This document shows, piece by piece, positions 49,746 through 57,669 of a stretch of DNA of 64,000 bases. Source of the DNA: Microtetraspora niveoalba (GTDB taxonomy: Bacteria; Actinomycetota; Actinomycetes; Streptosporangiales; Streptosporangiaceae). The notes under the pieces are model-generated. The model worked only from the letters and a program-made list of their open reading frames with translations, was not told the DNA's origin and searched no databases. A program made the translations under genes and the position numbers. Every line of letters begins with the position of its first letter. Position 1 is the first letter of the stretch. The stretch spans positions 128,756 through 192,755 of the forward strand of contig NZ_BBYM01000014.1 of assembly GCF_001570405.1 (NCBI RefSeq), given 5' to 3'.

Positions 49746-50660
49746 TTGACCGTCGACACACGTCCGAGAGCGCGGCGCTCCCCCGCACGTCCTCCGGGAG
49801 GCGTGGGAGGCCGCACCCAGATCGGCGGGGCCGCCAGCGTGGCACTGCGCCGGACGCTGGAATCGCCCCGCCGCCCCGCCCGTGTGCTGGCGGCGTTCCC
49901 GCTCGCGGTCTATCTGGAGGTCAGGAGCGAGTGCGAGCCGCACGTCATCGCCCTCGTCAGCAGTGAGGCGGCGCGCCTGCCGAACGCGGTGGTGCTCGCC
50001 GGGCCGCTCGACCGGCTTCCGCTGGGAGACGAGTGCTGGGTCGGCGAGGGCTCGATCGGCCTGGGCCGCGTCGGCGTGCGGGTGCACCGCTGGTGGGACC
50101 CGGCGCCACCGCTCGGGGCCGTGGAGCCGTCCCGGCTGGCCCGCGCGCTGCCGCTGTTCGGCGACATCTGCGACCGGTCCCGGCGCCGGCCCGGCCTGGA
50201 CGTGACGGGCGCGCCCGGCCTGCTGGCCTCCGGCTGCCTGGCGGGCTCCCTGGTGGACGGCGTCGTCGCGGCCGAGCGGCTGCTGGGGCTCGGGCCGGGG
50301 CTGACGCCGAGCGGCGACGACATGCTGTGCGGTCTGCTGGTCGCGCTGCGCCAGCTCGGCCTGGCGGCGGGAGCCCCGCGCGCGGTGTGGCTGGCCGACT
50401 GGCTGGCCGCCGCGGTGACCTACGACGCCCGGGCGCGGACGACCCCGATCTCGGCCACGCTGCTGCACTGTGCGGCACGTGGCGAGGCCGGTTCCGAGGT
50501 GCTCGGCGTGCTGCGCGGCCTCGCCGGGCAGCAGCAGCTCGAGGCGGCGGCCCACCGCCTGCTCGGTCTCGGCCACACGTCCGGCGCCGACCTCGCCTGG
50601 GGCGTACGGGCCGGCCTGGCGGCGGTCCTCGCGCTGCGCTCGTGGCCCGCGATCCCATGA
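49746..50660 (+). CDS. DUF2877 protein, AllH-like subunit of carbamoyltransferase
   Basis: 304 residues. GLGPGLTPSGDDMLCGLLVALR and GLGHTSGADLAWGVRAG are the DUF2877 signatures. In E. coli the relative YlbF/AllH is a subunit of oxamate carbamoyltransferase with AllF (FdrA) and AllG (DUF1116). The TTG start has GGGGAGG four bases upstream; the frame is open well before it, antisense to pucR. The homologous set of three genes here is in the same order as an operon, 107 bases before fdrA. Confidence 0.88.
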   Translation: MTVDTRPRARRSPARPPGGVGGRTQIGGAASVALRRTLESPRRPARVLAAFPLAVYLEVRSECEPHVIALVSSEAARLPNAVVLAGPLDRLPLGDECWVGEGSIGLGRVGVRVHRWWDPAPPLGAVEPSRLARALPLFGDICDRSRRRPGLDVTGAPGLLASGCLAGSLVDGVVAAERLLGLGPGLTPSGDDMLCGLLVALRQLGLAAGAPRAVWLADWLAAAVTYDARARTTPISATLLHCAARGEAGSEVLGVLRGLAGQQQLEAAAHRLLGLGHTSGADLAWGVRAGLAAVLALRSWPAIP

Positions 50661-50767
50661 CCCGGCGCCATCGATCAATGCAGCGGCCGGCCTGCAGGCG
50701 CCCCGAGCCCGCCGAGCGAAGCGAGGCAATCAAGCAGAGCGAGGCCAATAAGCAGGAGGAAGCGTCC

Positions 50768-52204
50768 TTGAACGATCTGGTCGAAGTGCGCGCGGGGATC
50801 TACCACGACTCGGTGAGCCTGATGCGGGTCAGCCAGGCGCTCGCCGCGCTGCCCGGGGTCGCCGTCGCGATCGTCGCGATGGCGACGGAGCTCAACGTGG
50901 GCCTGGCCCGGGACGCGGGGTTCGCCGTCCCCCCGGCCACGCCGGGGGATCTGCTCGTGGCGATCAGGGCTGCGTCGGACGAGGCCGTACGGGAGGCCGC
51001 GGCCGAGCTGGAGCGGCGGCTCGCGGCCAGGGAGGCGGCCGGGACGGGGCCGCGTGAGGACCGGCCGCCGCGCACCACCCGGTCGGCCGTGCGGGCCGCG
51101 GCCCGGAGCGCGGCCGGCGAGGCGACGGTCGCCCTGGTCAGCGTTCCCGGGGAGTACGCCTTCCTGGAGGCGGCCGACGCCGTCGAGGCGGGCGTCTCCG
51201 TCATGATCTTCAGCGACAACGTCCCCGTCGAGCAGGAGATCCTGCTCAAGGACCGCGCGCGGGAGAAGGGCGTGCTGGTGATGGGGCCCGACTGCGGCAC
51301 CGCAGTGATCGGCGGCGCGGGTCTGGGCTTCGCCAACGTCCTGCGGCCCGGCCCGGTGGGCGTCGTGGCGGCGAGCGGCACGGGGGCGCAGCAGGTGACG
51401 AGCCTGCTCGATCTGGCCGGCGTGGGAGTGAGCCACCTGCTCGGCGTGGGCGGGCGCGACCTGTCCGCCGAGGTGGGCGGACGCTCGGCGATCCAGGCGC
51501 TGCGGGCGCTCGACGCCGATCCGGCCACCGAGTTGATCGTCCTCGTCTCCAAGCCGCCCGCGCCGGAGGTGGCGCGGGCCGTACGGGATCTGGGGCTCGG
51601 CACGAAGGTGGTCACCGCGCTGCTCGGGCCGGGGCAGGACGATCTCACCGCGGCCGTGGAGAAGGTCCTCGGCGCGCTCGGGCGCGAGGCGCCCGAGTGG
51701 CCCTCCTGGCCCGCCCCCGCGGGGGCGGCGGGCGAGGAAGCACGAGGCGGGGAAGGCGGGCCGCTGCGCGGGCTCTACTCGGGCGGCACGCTGTGCGCCG
51801 AGGCCGCCATCATCGCGGGGACCGGCGAGTTCACCGACTTCGGCGACGACGCGTACACGCGGGGCCGGGCCCACCCCATGATCGACCCGGCGCTCCGCCT
51901 GGAGGCGCTGGACGCGGCCGAGTCCGGTGTGGTCCTCCTCGACGTGGTGCTGGGCCACGGAGCCGATCCCGACCCGTCCGCACGGCTCGCGCCCGCCGTG
52001 GCGCGGGCGTGCGGGCGCGGCGTCGCCGTGGTGGTCGCACTCATCGGCACGGACGGCGACCCGCAGGGGCTGGGCGGCCAGGCGGCCCGGCTGAACGAGG
52101 CGGGCGCCGCCGTCTTCACGTCCAACGCGGCGGCGGCGCGCCACGCCCGCGACCTCGCCACGGCCACCCGGCCTTCACCCGGACCACAGATGGGAGCCCT
52201 GTGA
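50768..52204 (+). CDS. fdrA: FdrA-like (AllF) subunit of a carbamoyltransferase
   Basis: 478 residues with the succinyl-CoA-synthetase-like fold of FdrA: VVAASGTGAQQVTSLLDLAGVGVSHLLGVGGRDLSAEVGG, MGPDCGTAVIGGAGLGFANV, and a second domain GLYSGGTLCAEAAIIAG. The relative in E. coli (AllF) is part of oxamate carbamoyltransferase. AGGAGG eight bases before the TTG gives the start. The stop overlaps the GTG of the next gene (GTGA). A linker near residues 320-340 is Gly/Ala/Glu-rich. Confidence 0.9.
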   Translation: MNDLVEVRAGIYHDSVSLMRVSQALAALPGVAVAIVAMATELNVGLARDAGFAVPPATPGDLLVAIRAASDEAVREAAAELERRLAAREAAGTGPREDRPPRTTRSAVRAAARSAAGEATVALVSVPGEYAFLEAADAVEAGVSVMIFSDNVPVEQEILLKDRAREKGVLVMGPDCGTAVIGGAGLGFANVLRPGPVGVVAASGTGAQQVTSLLDLAGVGVSHLLGVGGRDLSAEVGGRSAIQALRALDADPATELIVLVSKPPAPEVARAVRDLGLGTKVVTALLGPGQDDLTAAVEKVLGALGREAPEWPSWPAPAGAAGEEARGGEGGPLRGLYSGGTLCAEAAIIAGTGEFTDFGDDAYTRGRAHPMIDPALRLEALDAAESGVVLLDVVLGHGADPDPSARLAPAVARACGRGVAVVVALIGTDGDPQGLGGQAARLNEAGAAVFTSNAAAARHARDLATATRPSPGPQMGAL

Positions 52205-53595
52205 ACTCGTTGACGCTGTCCATGCTGGGTCGCGAGCCTCATGTGATCACGACCGGGACCGCGCTGCTCGGCGAGGCGCTGGACCAGCAGGCCGTGCCCA
52301 GGACCGGCGTTGACTGGCGCCCGCCCGTCCCCGGCACCGCCGCCGCGCTGGCCGCGGCGCTCGCCGATCCGCGCAGGGAACGGGCGAACGCGACCGCCGT
52401 CGGCCGGATGGTGTCCGCCCGGCCCCGGTTGGTCGGCGTACGGCCGGCCCGTGACGTGCTGGGCCTGGAGCCGGGCACGTTCCTGCACGCCGGGCCGCCG
52501 ATCACCTGGGAGCGCGCCTCCGGGCCGATGCGCGGGGCGCTGATCGGCGCGATGCTCTTCGAGGGGCTCGCCTCCACTCCCGAGGACGCGGAGGAACGGC
52601 TCGCCGCCGGATCCGGCGTCACGCTGGACTCCTGCCACCACCACCGCACGGTCGGCCCGATGGCGGGTGTGGTGAGCCCGTCCATGTGGATGCTGGAGGT
52701 CGCCGACGCCGAGCACGGCGGCACTGCCTACTGCTCGCTCAACGAGGGCCTGGGCAAGGTCCTGCGGTACGGCGCGTACGGCCCGGAGGTGATCGACCGC
52801 CTGCGCTGGATGGGCGGCGTGCTGGGACCGGCGCTCCAGGCGGCACTGGACCGGAGCGGGCCGCTCGACCTGCGCACTCTCGTCGCGCAGGCCCTGCAGA
52901 TGGGCGACGAGCTGCACAACCGCAACCGCGCGGCGACGTCGCTGATGGTGCGGGAGCTCGCGCCCGCCGTCGTCGAGGCCGCCCCCGAGCACGCCGCCGA
53001 GGTGTTGCGTTTTATCAATGGGAACGATCATTTCTTCCTGAACGCGGGAATGGCCGCGGCGAAAGTCAGCGCCGACGCCGCCAGAGATGTGCCCGGCTCC
53101 AGCCTCGTCGTGGCGATGGCGCGCAATGGGACCGATTTCGGAATCCAGGTTTCGGGGCTCGGTGACCGCTGGTTCACCGGTCCCGCGGGGGTTCCCGACG
53201 GCCTCTACCTCGGCGCGTACGGCCCGGGGGACGCCAATCCGGACATCGGCGACTCCACGATCACGGAGACGACGGGGCTGGGCGGCTTCGCCATGGCCGC
53301 CGCGCCGGCGATCGTGCGGTTCGTCGGCGGGGACGTGGCGGACGCGGTGGCGGCGACGACCTCGATGTACGAGATCACCTTGGCGGAGCATCCGGCGTAC
53401 CAGATCCCGGGGCTCGGGTTCCGGGGCACGCCGGTGGGCGTCGACGTCACCCTCGTGGCCCGCACCGGCACGCTCCCGGTCGTGAACACGGGGATCGCGG
53501 GCCGCGTGGCGGGAACAGGCCAGGTCGGAGCGGGTCTGGTCAGCCCTCCCATGGAGGCGTTCACGGCGGCGCTGGCGGCCCTGACGGAAGCGTGA
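52201..53595 (+). CDS. DUF1116 protein, AllG-like subunit of a carbamoyltransferase
   Basis: 464 residues of the DUF1116 (YlbE/AllG) family: VPRTGVDWRPPVPG, MVSARPRLVGVRPARDVLGL, NEGLGKVLRYGAYGPEVIDRLRWM, HNRNRAATSLMVRELAP and NGNDHFFLNAGMAAAK. With FdrA and DUF2877 it probably forms the enzyme that splits or makes a carbamoylated amide. It is coupled to fdrA by a 4-base overlap. No carbamate kinase follows; the kinase lies near 12 kb beside barbiturase. Confidence 0.9.
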   Translation: MNSLTLSMLGREPHVITTGTALLGEALDQQAVPRTGVDWRPPVPGTAAALAAALADPRRERANATAVGRMVSARPRLVGVRPARDVLGLEPGTFLHAGPPITWERASGPMRGALIGAMLFEGLASTPEDAEERLAAGSGVTLDSCHHHRTVGPMAGVVSPSMWMLEVADAEHGGTAYCSLNEGLGKVLRYGAYGPEVIDRLRWMGGVLGPALQAALDRSGPLDLRTLVAQALQMGDELHNRNRAATSLMVRELAPAVVEAAPEHAAEVLRFINGNDHFFLNAGMAAAKVSADAARDVPGSSLVVAMARNGTDFGIQVSGLGDRWFTGPAGVPDGLYLGAYGPGDANPDIGDSTITETTGLGGFAMAAAPAIVRFVGGDVADAVAATTSMYEITLAEHPAYQIPGLGFRGTPVGVDVTLVARTGTLPVVNTGIAGRVAGTGQVGAGLVSPPMEAFTAALAALTEA

Positions 53596-53602
53596 ATTCC
53601 CC

Positions 53603-53620
53603 TTGACCCAACTTTGACCC
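53603..53620 (+). promoter_or_regulatory. Paired TTGACCC direct repeats upstream of the Ser/Thr kinase
   Basis: TTGACCC starts at 53603 and again at 53614, an 11-base period (one turn), followed by TAATAT at 53621-53626. GTGAATTC also occurs twice, at 53592 and 53650. Direct repeats with 11-base spacing are typical of response-regulator sites; the binder is unknown. Confidence 0.35.
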
Positions 53621-53715
53621 TAATATCGGTTGCCAGCCTCACATATCTTGTGAATTCGCGCGGATCGGGTCTTGGGGGGATTTGTGCGGACTGAGCCGGA
53701 ATTGGGGACCGGAGC

Positions 53716-56172
53716 ATGACAACCGATCATCTGCTCGGTATGGTCCCCTCCATGCCGGAGGGTCAGGGTCGCATCGGAGGGGGGACGGCCGGGCCGGTGC
53801 CGGAAGGGCAGGGGCGGCTCGTCGGCAGGCGTTACCGCCTCCTCTCGCCGGTCGGCCGCGGCGGCATGGGCATGGTCTGGCATGCCCACGACGTGCTGCT
53901 CGACCGCGACGTCGCGGTCAAGGAGCTCATCCTGCCGTTCGGCCTCGACCAGGCGGGCCTGCACGGCGCGCACCAGCGGATGCTGCGCGAGGCGCGCTCC
54001 GCAGCGAGACTCAGCCACCCGGGCATCGTCACCGTCCACGACGTGGTCGAGGAGGACGGACGGCCCTGGATCGTCATGGAGCTGGTCCGCGCCTGGTCGT
54101 TGGAGCAGGCCGTACGGCAGAGCGGGCCGCTTCCCGTCGTGCAGGCCGCCGAGATCGGCGTGCGCGTGCTGGACGCGCTGCGCCACGCGCACGCGGCCGG
54201 GATCCTGCACCGCGACGTCAAGCCGGGGAACGTGCTGCTCACCGCCGACCGGGTGGTGCTGACCGACTTCGGCATCGCCGCCGTCGAGGGCGACGTCACG
54301 ATCACCCAGACCGGCCTGCTGATGGGCTCGCCCGCGTACATCCCGCCGGAGCGGCTGCAGGGCCGCCCGATCACGCACGCGGCGGATCTGTGGTCGTTCG
54401 GCGCGACGCTCTACGCGGCCGTCGAGGGGCACCCGCCGTACGAGGGGGCGGACGCGGTCGCCGTGCTCGGCGCGGTGCTGACGAGGGAGCCCGCCCGGCC
54501 GCAGCGGGCCGGCGCCCTGCTGCCCGTCATCCAGGGCCTGCTGCGCAAGAACCCCGCCGACCGCATCGGGGCCGCGCAGGTGGCCGACATGCTCGAACGG
54601 GTGCTGCGGGTCCACGGCGCCGGCGCGACCGCGCCGGGCCGGCCGAGCACCGCGATGCCGACTCCGCAGGACTCCACGCCCGCGCAGCTCCTGCCGCCGC
54701 TCGACATGCCCTCGGGGCCGCTGCCGTCACGCATCATCGAGACCCCGTCCGGCCCGATCCGGGTGCCCTTCGACCCGATGGCGAGCCCGTCCGGCGGCCA
54801 CACAGCCGGGCACACGTCCGGCGCGCACCGCCTGGACGGCACGGGGTACGACGAGGGCGGCACGACCGGGCCGCACGCGCCGCTTTCCGCGCCCGTCACC
54901 CCCCTTCCCGTACGGCACGGCATGGACGGCGCCTCCGTCCCGTTCGGCTCCGCGCCGCCCTTCGGGTCCGCGCCGCCGTTCGACCCGTCGGCGATGCCCC
55001 CGGGATCGACGCACGCCCCGGAACGCCGGGCCGAGGGGATGTGGCCGACTCCCACGCCCTCCGACCTGCCCGGCCAGTTGGGCGTGGGAGATTTCGGAAC
55101 GGGCGGTTTCGGGACGGGCGGCCTAGGTGTCGGCGGCCAGGGTGCGGGCGGCTCGGGCACGGACACGCCGGGTGATCCGGACGACCCCTTCGCGTCCGCG
55201 CCGGGCCGGGTCAGGAGACGCACCGAGGGGGCGCACAGCAAACCCGAACCGGATCCCGGGTCCGGCACCCGAGGCTCCCGGCTCTCCAGGAGCACACGGG
55301 GGTCCAGGCGCTCGCGCGGCTCGGACGCGGGTTCCTCACCCGCCACGGAGACATCCGCCGCGCCCGCGACGTTCGCCGGGGCGACGGCGTCCGGTGGGCC
55401 GGAGGCGACAGCCGGATCGGCGGCGTCCGCCGCGACCGGTGGCGGCGAGACCACCGGGGCCGGTGGGCGGCCCGCGGGCGGCCGCCGCCGCGCGGAGGGC
55501 CGGCGGCGGGGGGCCGAACGGAGCAGGTCCACGCTTCTGATCGCCGTGGCGGTGCTCGCGGTCGTCGGCGTGATCGTCGCCGTGGTCCTCCTGATCCTCC
55601 CCGGAGGGTCGGCCGACAAGAGCGTCAGGTCCGCCGGGCAGCCGACCGCCGCGCCGTCCTCGGCCGCGTCAGGCGGCGCGACCGGCGGCGACGCGAAGGG
55701 GACGGACGGCGGCACGGGGGGCACAAGCGCCGGGAAGCCGGCCGGGTTCGAGGTCCCCAAGGGCTACACCACCCTGTCCGGCGGCGGCGTGTCCGTCGCC
55801 GCACCCAAGGGCTGGACGGTGTCGGCCGGCTCGGACGCCACCACGTTCTCCGGCCCGAAGGACAGCGCGCAGAGCGTCGTCGTACGGAAGATCCCCGATG
55901 GGAGCCTCGGCGCGCTCAAGGCCGCCGAGCAGCGGGCGAAGTACGACGACTACACGCAGGTGCGCCTCGGCGAGGCCGAGTACCGCTGGCCGGCGGCGGA
56001 GTGGGAGTACACCTACACCAACGCCGGCCGGGTGACGATGCACCGGCTGATCCGCTACGTCCGGGCCGGGAGCCAGGCGTACTCGATCACCGTCACGTCC
56101 CCCGACTACGACTGGAACGATTCCGCCGTCGGCGTACGGCAGGCGCTTTGGGGCAGTTTCGCACTTGCGTGA
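53716..56172 (+). CDS. Membrane Ser/Thr protein kinase (PknB-like) with extracellular domain
   Basis: 818 residues. Kinase domain about 40-300: glycine loop GRGGMGMVW, Lys69 in VAVKEL, HRDVKPGNVLL and DFGIA, GSPAYIPPE. A long Pro/Gly/Ala-rich linker (300-600) includes GGFGTGGLGVGGQGAGGSG. One transmembrane helix near 605-630 (LLIAVAVLAVVGVIVAVVLLIL) leads to an extracellular domain of about 190 residues. There are no PASTA repeats. It signals across the membrane; no partner gene is obvious, though an MFS gene follows 36 bases later. Confidence 0.92.
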   Translation: MTTDHLLGMVPSMPEGQGRIGGGTAGPVPEGQGRLVGRRYRLLSPVGRGGMGMVWHAHDVLLDRDVAVKELILPFGLDQAGLHGAHQRMLREARSAARLSHPGIVTVHDVVEEDGRPWIVMELVRAWSLEQAVRQSGPLPVVQAAEIGVRVLDALRHAHAAGILHRDVKPGNVLLTADRVVLTDFGIAAVEGDVTITQTGLLMGSPAYIPPERLQGRPITHAADLWSFGATLYAAVEGHPPYEGADAVAVLGAVLTREPARPQRAGALLPVIQGLLRKNPADRIGAAQVADMLERVLRVHGAGATAPGRPSTAMPTPQDSTPAQLLPPLDMPSGPLPSRIIETPSGPIRVPFDPMASPSGGHTAGHTSGAHRLDGTGYDEGGTTGPHAPLSAPVTPLPVRHGMDGASVPFGSAPPFGSAPPFDPSAMPPGSTHAPERRAEGMWPTPTPSDLPGQLGVGDFGTGGFGTGGLGVGGQGAGGSGTDTPGDPDDPFASAPGRVRRRTEGAHSKPEPDPGSGTRGSRLSRSTRGSRRSRGSDAGSSPATETSAAPATFAGATASGGPEATAGSAASAATGGGETTGAGGRPAGGRRRAEGRRRGAERSRSTLLIAVAVLAVVGVIVAVVLLILPGGSADKSVRSAGQPTAAPSSAASGGATGGDAKGTDGGTGGTSAGKPAGFEVPKGYTTLSGGGVSVAAPKGWTVSAGSDATTFSGPKDSAQSVVVRKIPDGSLGALKAAEQRAKYDDYTQVRLGEAEYRWPAAEWEYTYTNAGRVTMHRLIRYVRAGSQAYSITVTSPDYDWNDSAVGVRQALWGSFALA

Positions 56173-56182
56173 TGAAGCGTCC

Positions 56183-56202
56183 GTCATGAGTCATGACAAA
56201 CT
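56183..56202 (+). promoter_or_regulatory. Perfect dyad and -10-like box before the MFS gene
   Basis: GTCATGA-G-TCATGAC (56183-56197) is perfectly symmetric and abuts CAAACT (56197-56202), which lies six bases before the ATG at 56209. That arrangement suggests a leaderless promoter with a repressor site overlapping it. Confidence 0.5.
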
Positions 56203-56208
56203 TCACGC

Positions 56209-57624
56209 ATGACGACGACCCCCACCAAGATCCCCCTCGATGTGTCCCGTGTACAACGCCGGGTGCTCGGCGTGTTGTCCGCGGCGCAGATCGTCAGCGG
56301 AGTGGGGATCGCCGTCGGACTCGCCCTCAGCTCCCTGGTCGTGAGCCGGCTGTCCGGTTCCACCGTCGTCGCCGGGTTCGCCGGCACCGCGACCGTGCTC
56401 GGCGCGGCGCTGCTCGCGCTGCCCACCGCCCGGGCGTCCGGGCGAGGCGGGCGGCGGGCCGGGCTGACCCTCGCCTACGTCAGCGCCCTGATCGGATCGG
56501 TCATCGCGGTCGCGGCGATCCTGCTCGGGTCGTGGCAGCTTCTGCTCGTGGGCCTCGTCCTGGTGGGCGGCGGCAGCGCGGGCAACCTGGCCGCGCGCTA
56601 CTCGGCGACCGACCTGGCCCCTCCCGGGCACGCCGCCCGGCACCTCTCCTGGGTGGTCTGGGCCTCCACCGTGGGCACCGTCGCCGGCCCCAACCTGGTC
56701 GAGCCCGCCGAGGCGCTGACCGAGCCCCTGGGGCTGAGCGGAGCCGCCGGGCCGTTCGCCCTCTCCGCGCTCACGTTCGCGGTGACCGCGCTGATCGTCA
56801 ACATCGGCCTGCGGCCCGACCCGTTCATCCTCGCCCGGCGGATCGCCGAACCCGACGCCGGCCTTTCCGGTGAACCCCACGCGGGCCCGCACGCCGTGCC
56901 GCTGCCAGGACCGCGTTCCGACCGGGACGGCGACTCTCCCACCGGCCCGGAGGCCGGTCCGGATGCCGGCCCCCGCGCCGGGACCGGTCCCGCCCGATCT
57001 CACGGCGCCGCCCGCGACACCGGCGGCCGGATGCTCCGCACCGCCTGGGACGCGCTCCGCCGGTCCCCCAGCGCCCGGCGCGCGCTCGCCGGCATCGCGA
57101 TCAGCCACACCGCGATGGTGTCGGTCATGTCCATGACGCCGGTCCACCTCGACCACCAGGGGACCTCCATCTCGGTCATCGGCATCGTGATCAGCGTCCA
57201 CATCGCCGGGATGTACGTGCTCTCACCGGTGGTCGGCTGGCTCGCGGACCGGATCGGCAGGCGGAACGTCATGCTCATCGGCATGGGCGTGCTGATCTGC
57301 GCCGCCGTGCTCGCCGGAACCGCCGGCCACCACAACGTCACCCAGGTCGGCGCGGGGCTCCTCCTGCTCGGCGTCGGCTGGTCGTGCGGGCTCGTCTCCG
57401 GCTCGGCGATGCTGACCGACGCCGTGCCGATCGAGCGCCGCCCGGCCGTCCAGGGCCTGTCCGACCTGCTGATGAACGTCTGCGGCGCCACCGGCACGAT
57501 CCTCGCCGGCGCGATCGTCGGCTTCGCCGGGTACGGCCTCCTGGGCGGGGCCGTCGCCGTGCTCGTCGGCCTGTTCGCCGTGTGGGTCGCCGTCGCCTCC
57601 CGACGCCCCGCCCCCGCCCTCTGA
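56209..57624 (+). CDS. Major facilitator superfamily transporter
   Basis: 471 residues with 12 predicted membrane helices. A long hydrophilic loop (about 215-265, rich in Pro, Gly and Ala) separates the two halves, as in drug-efflux MFS proteins. RIGRRNVMLIG is the family loop between helices of the second half. The substrate is unknown. The dyad at its promoter fits a local repressor. It converges on the DNA polymerase gene. Confidence 0.88.
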   Translation: MTTTPTKIPLDVSRVQRRVLGVLSAAQIVSGVGIAVGLALSSLVVSRLSGSTVVAGFAGTATVLGAALLALPTARASGRGGRRAGLTLAYVSALIGSVIAVAAILLGSWQLLLVGLVLVGGGSAGNLAARYSATDLAPPGHAARHLSWVVWASTVGTVAGPNLVEPAEALTEPLGLSGAAGPFALSALTFAVTALIVNIGLRPDPFILARRIAEPDAGLSGEPHAGPHAVPLPGPRSDRDGDSPTGPEAGPDAGPRAGTGPARSHGAARDTGGRMLRTAWDALRRSPSARRALAGIAISHTAMVSVMSMTPVHLDHQGTSISVIGIVISVHIAGMYVLSPVVGWLADRIGRRNVMLIGMGVLICAAVLAGTAGHHNVTQVGAGLLLLGVGWSCGLVSGSAMLTDAVPIERRPAVQGLSDLLMNVCGATGTILAGAIVGFAGYGLLGGAVAVLVGLFAVWVAVASRRPAPAL

Positions 57625-57669
57625 CCGTCCCCCAGGAAAGCCACGCCGTGGGCCCGGCGGCGCGACGGG

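Noticed and set aside
47957..53595. Complete allantoin degradation cluster
   Set aside because: No allantoinase, allantoate amidohydrolase or ureidoglycolate dehydrogenase is present; only the carbamoyltransferase-like genes and PucR are seen.
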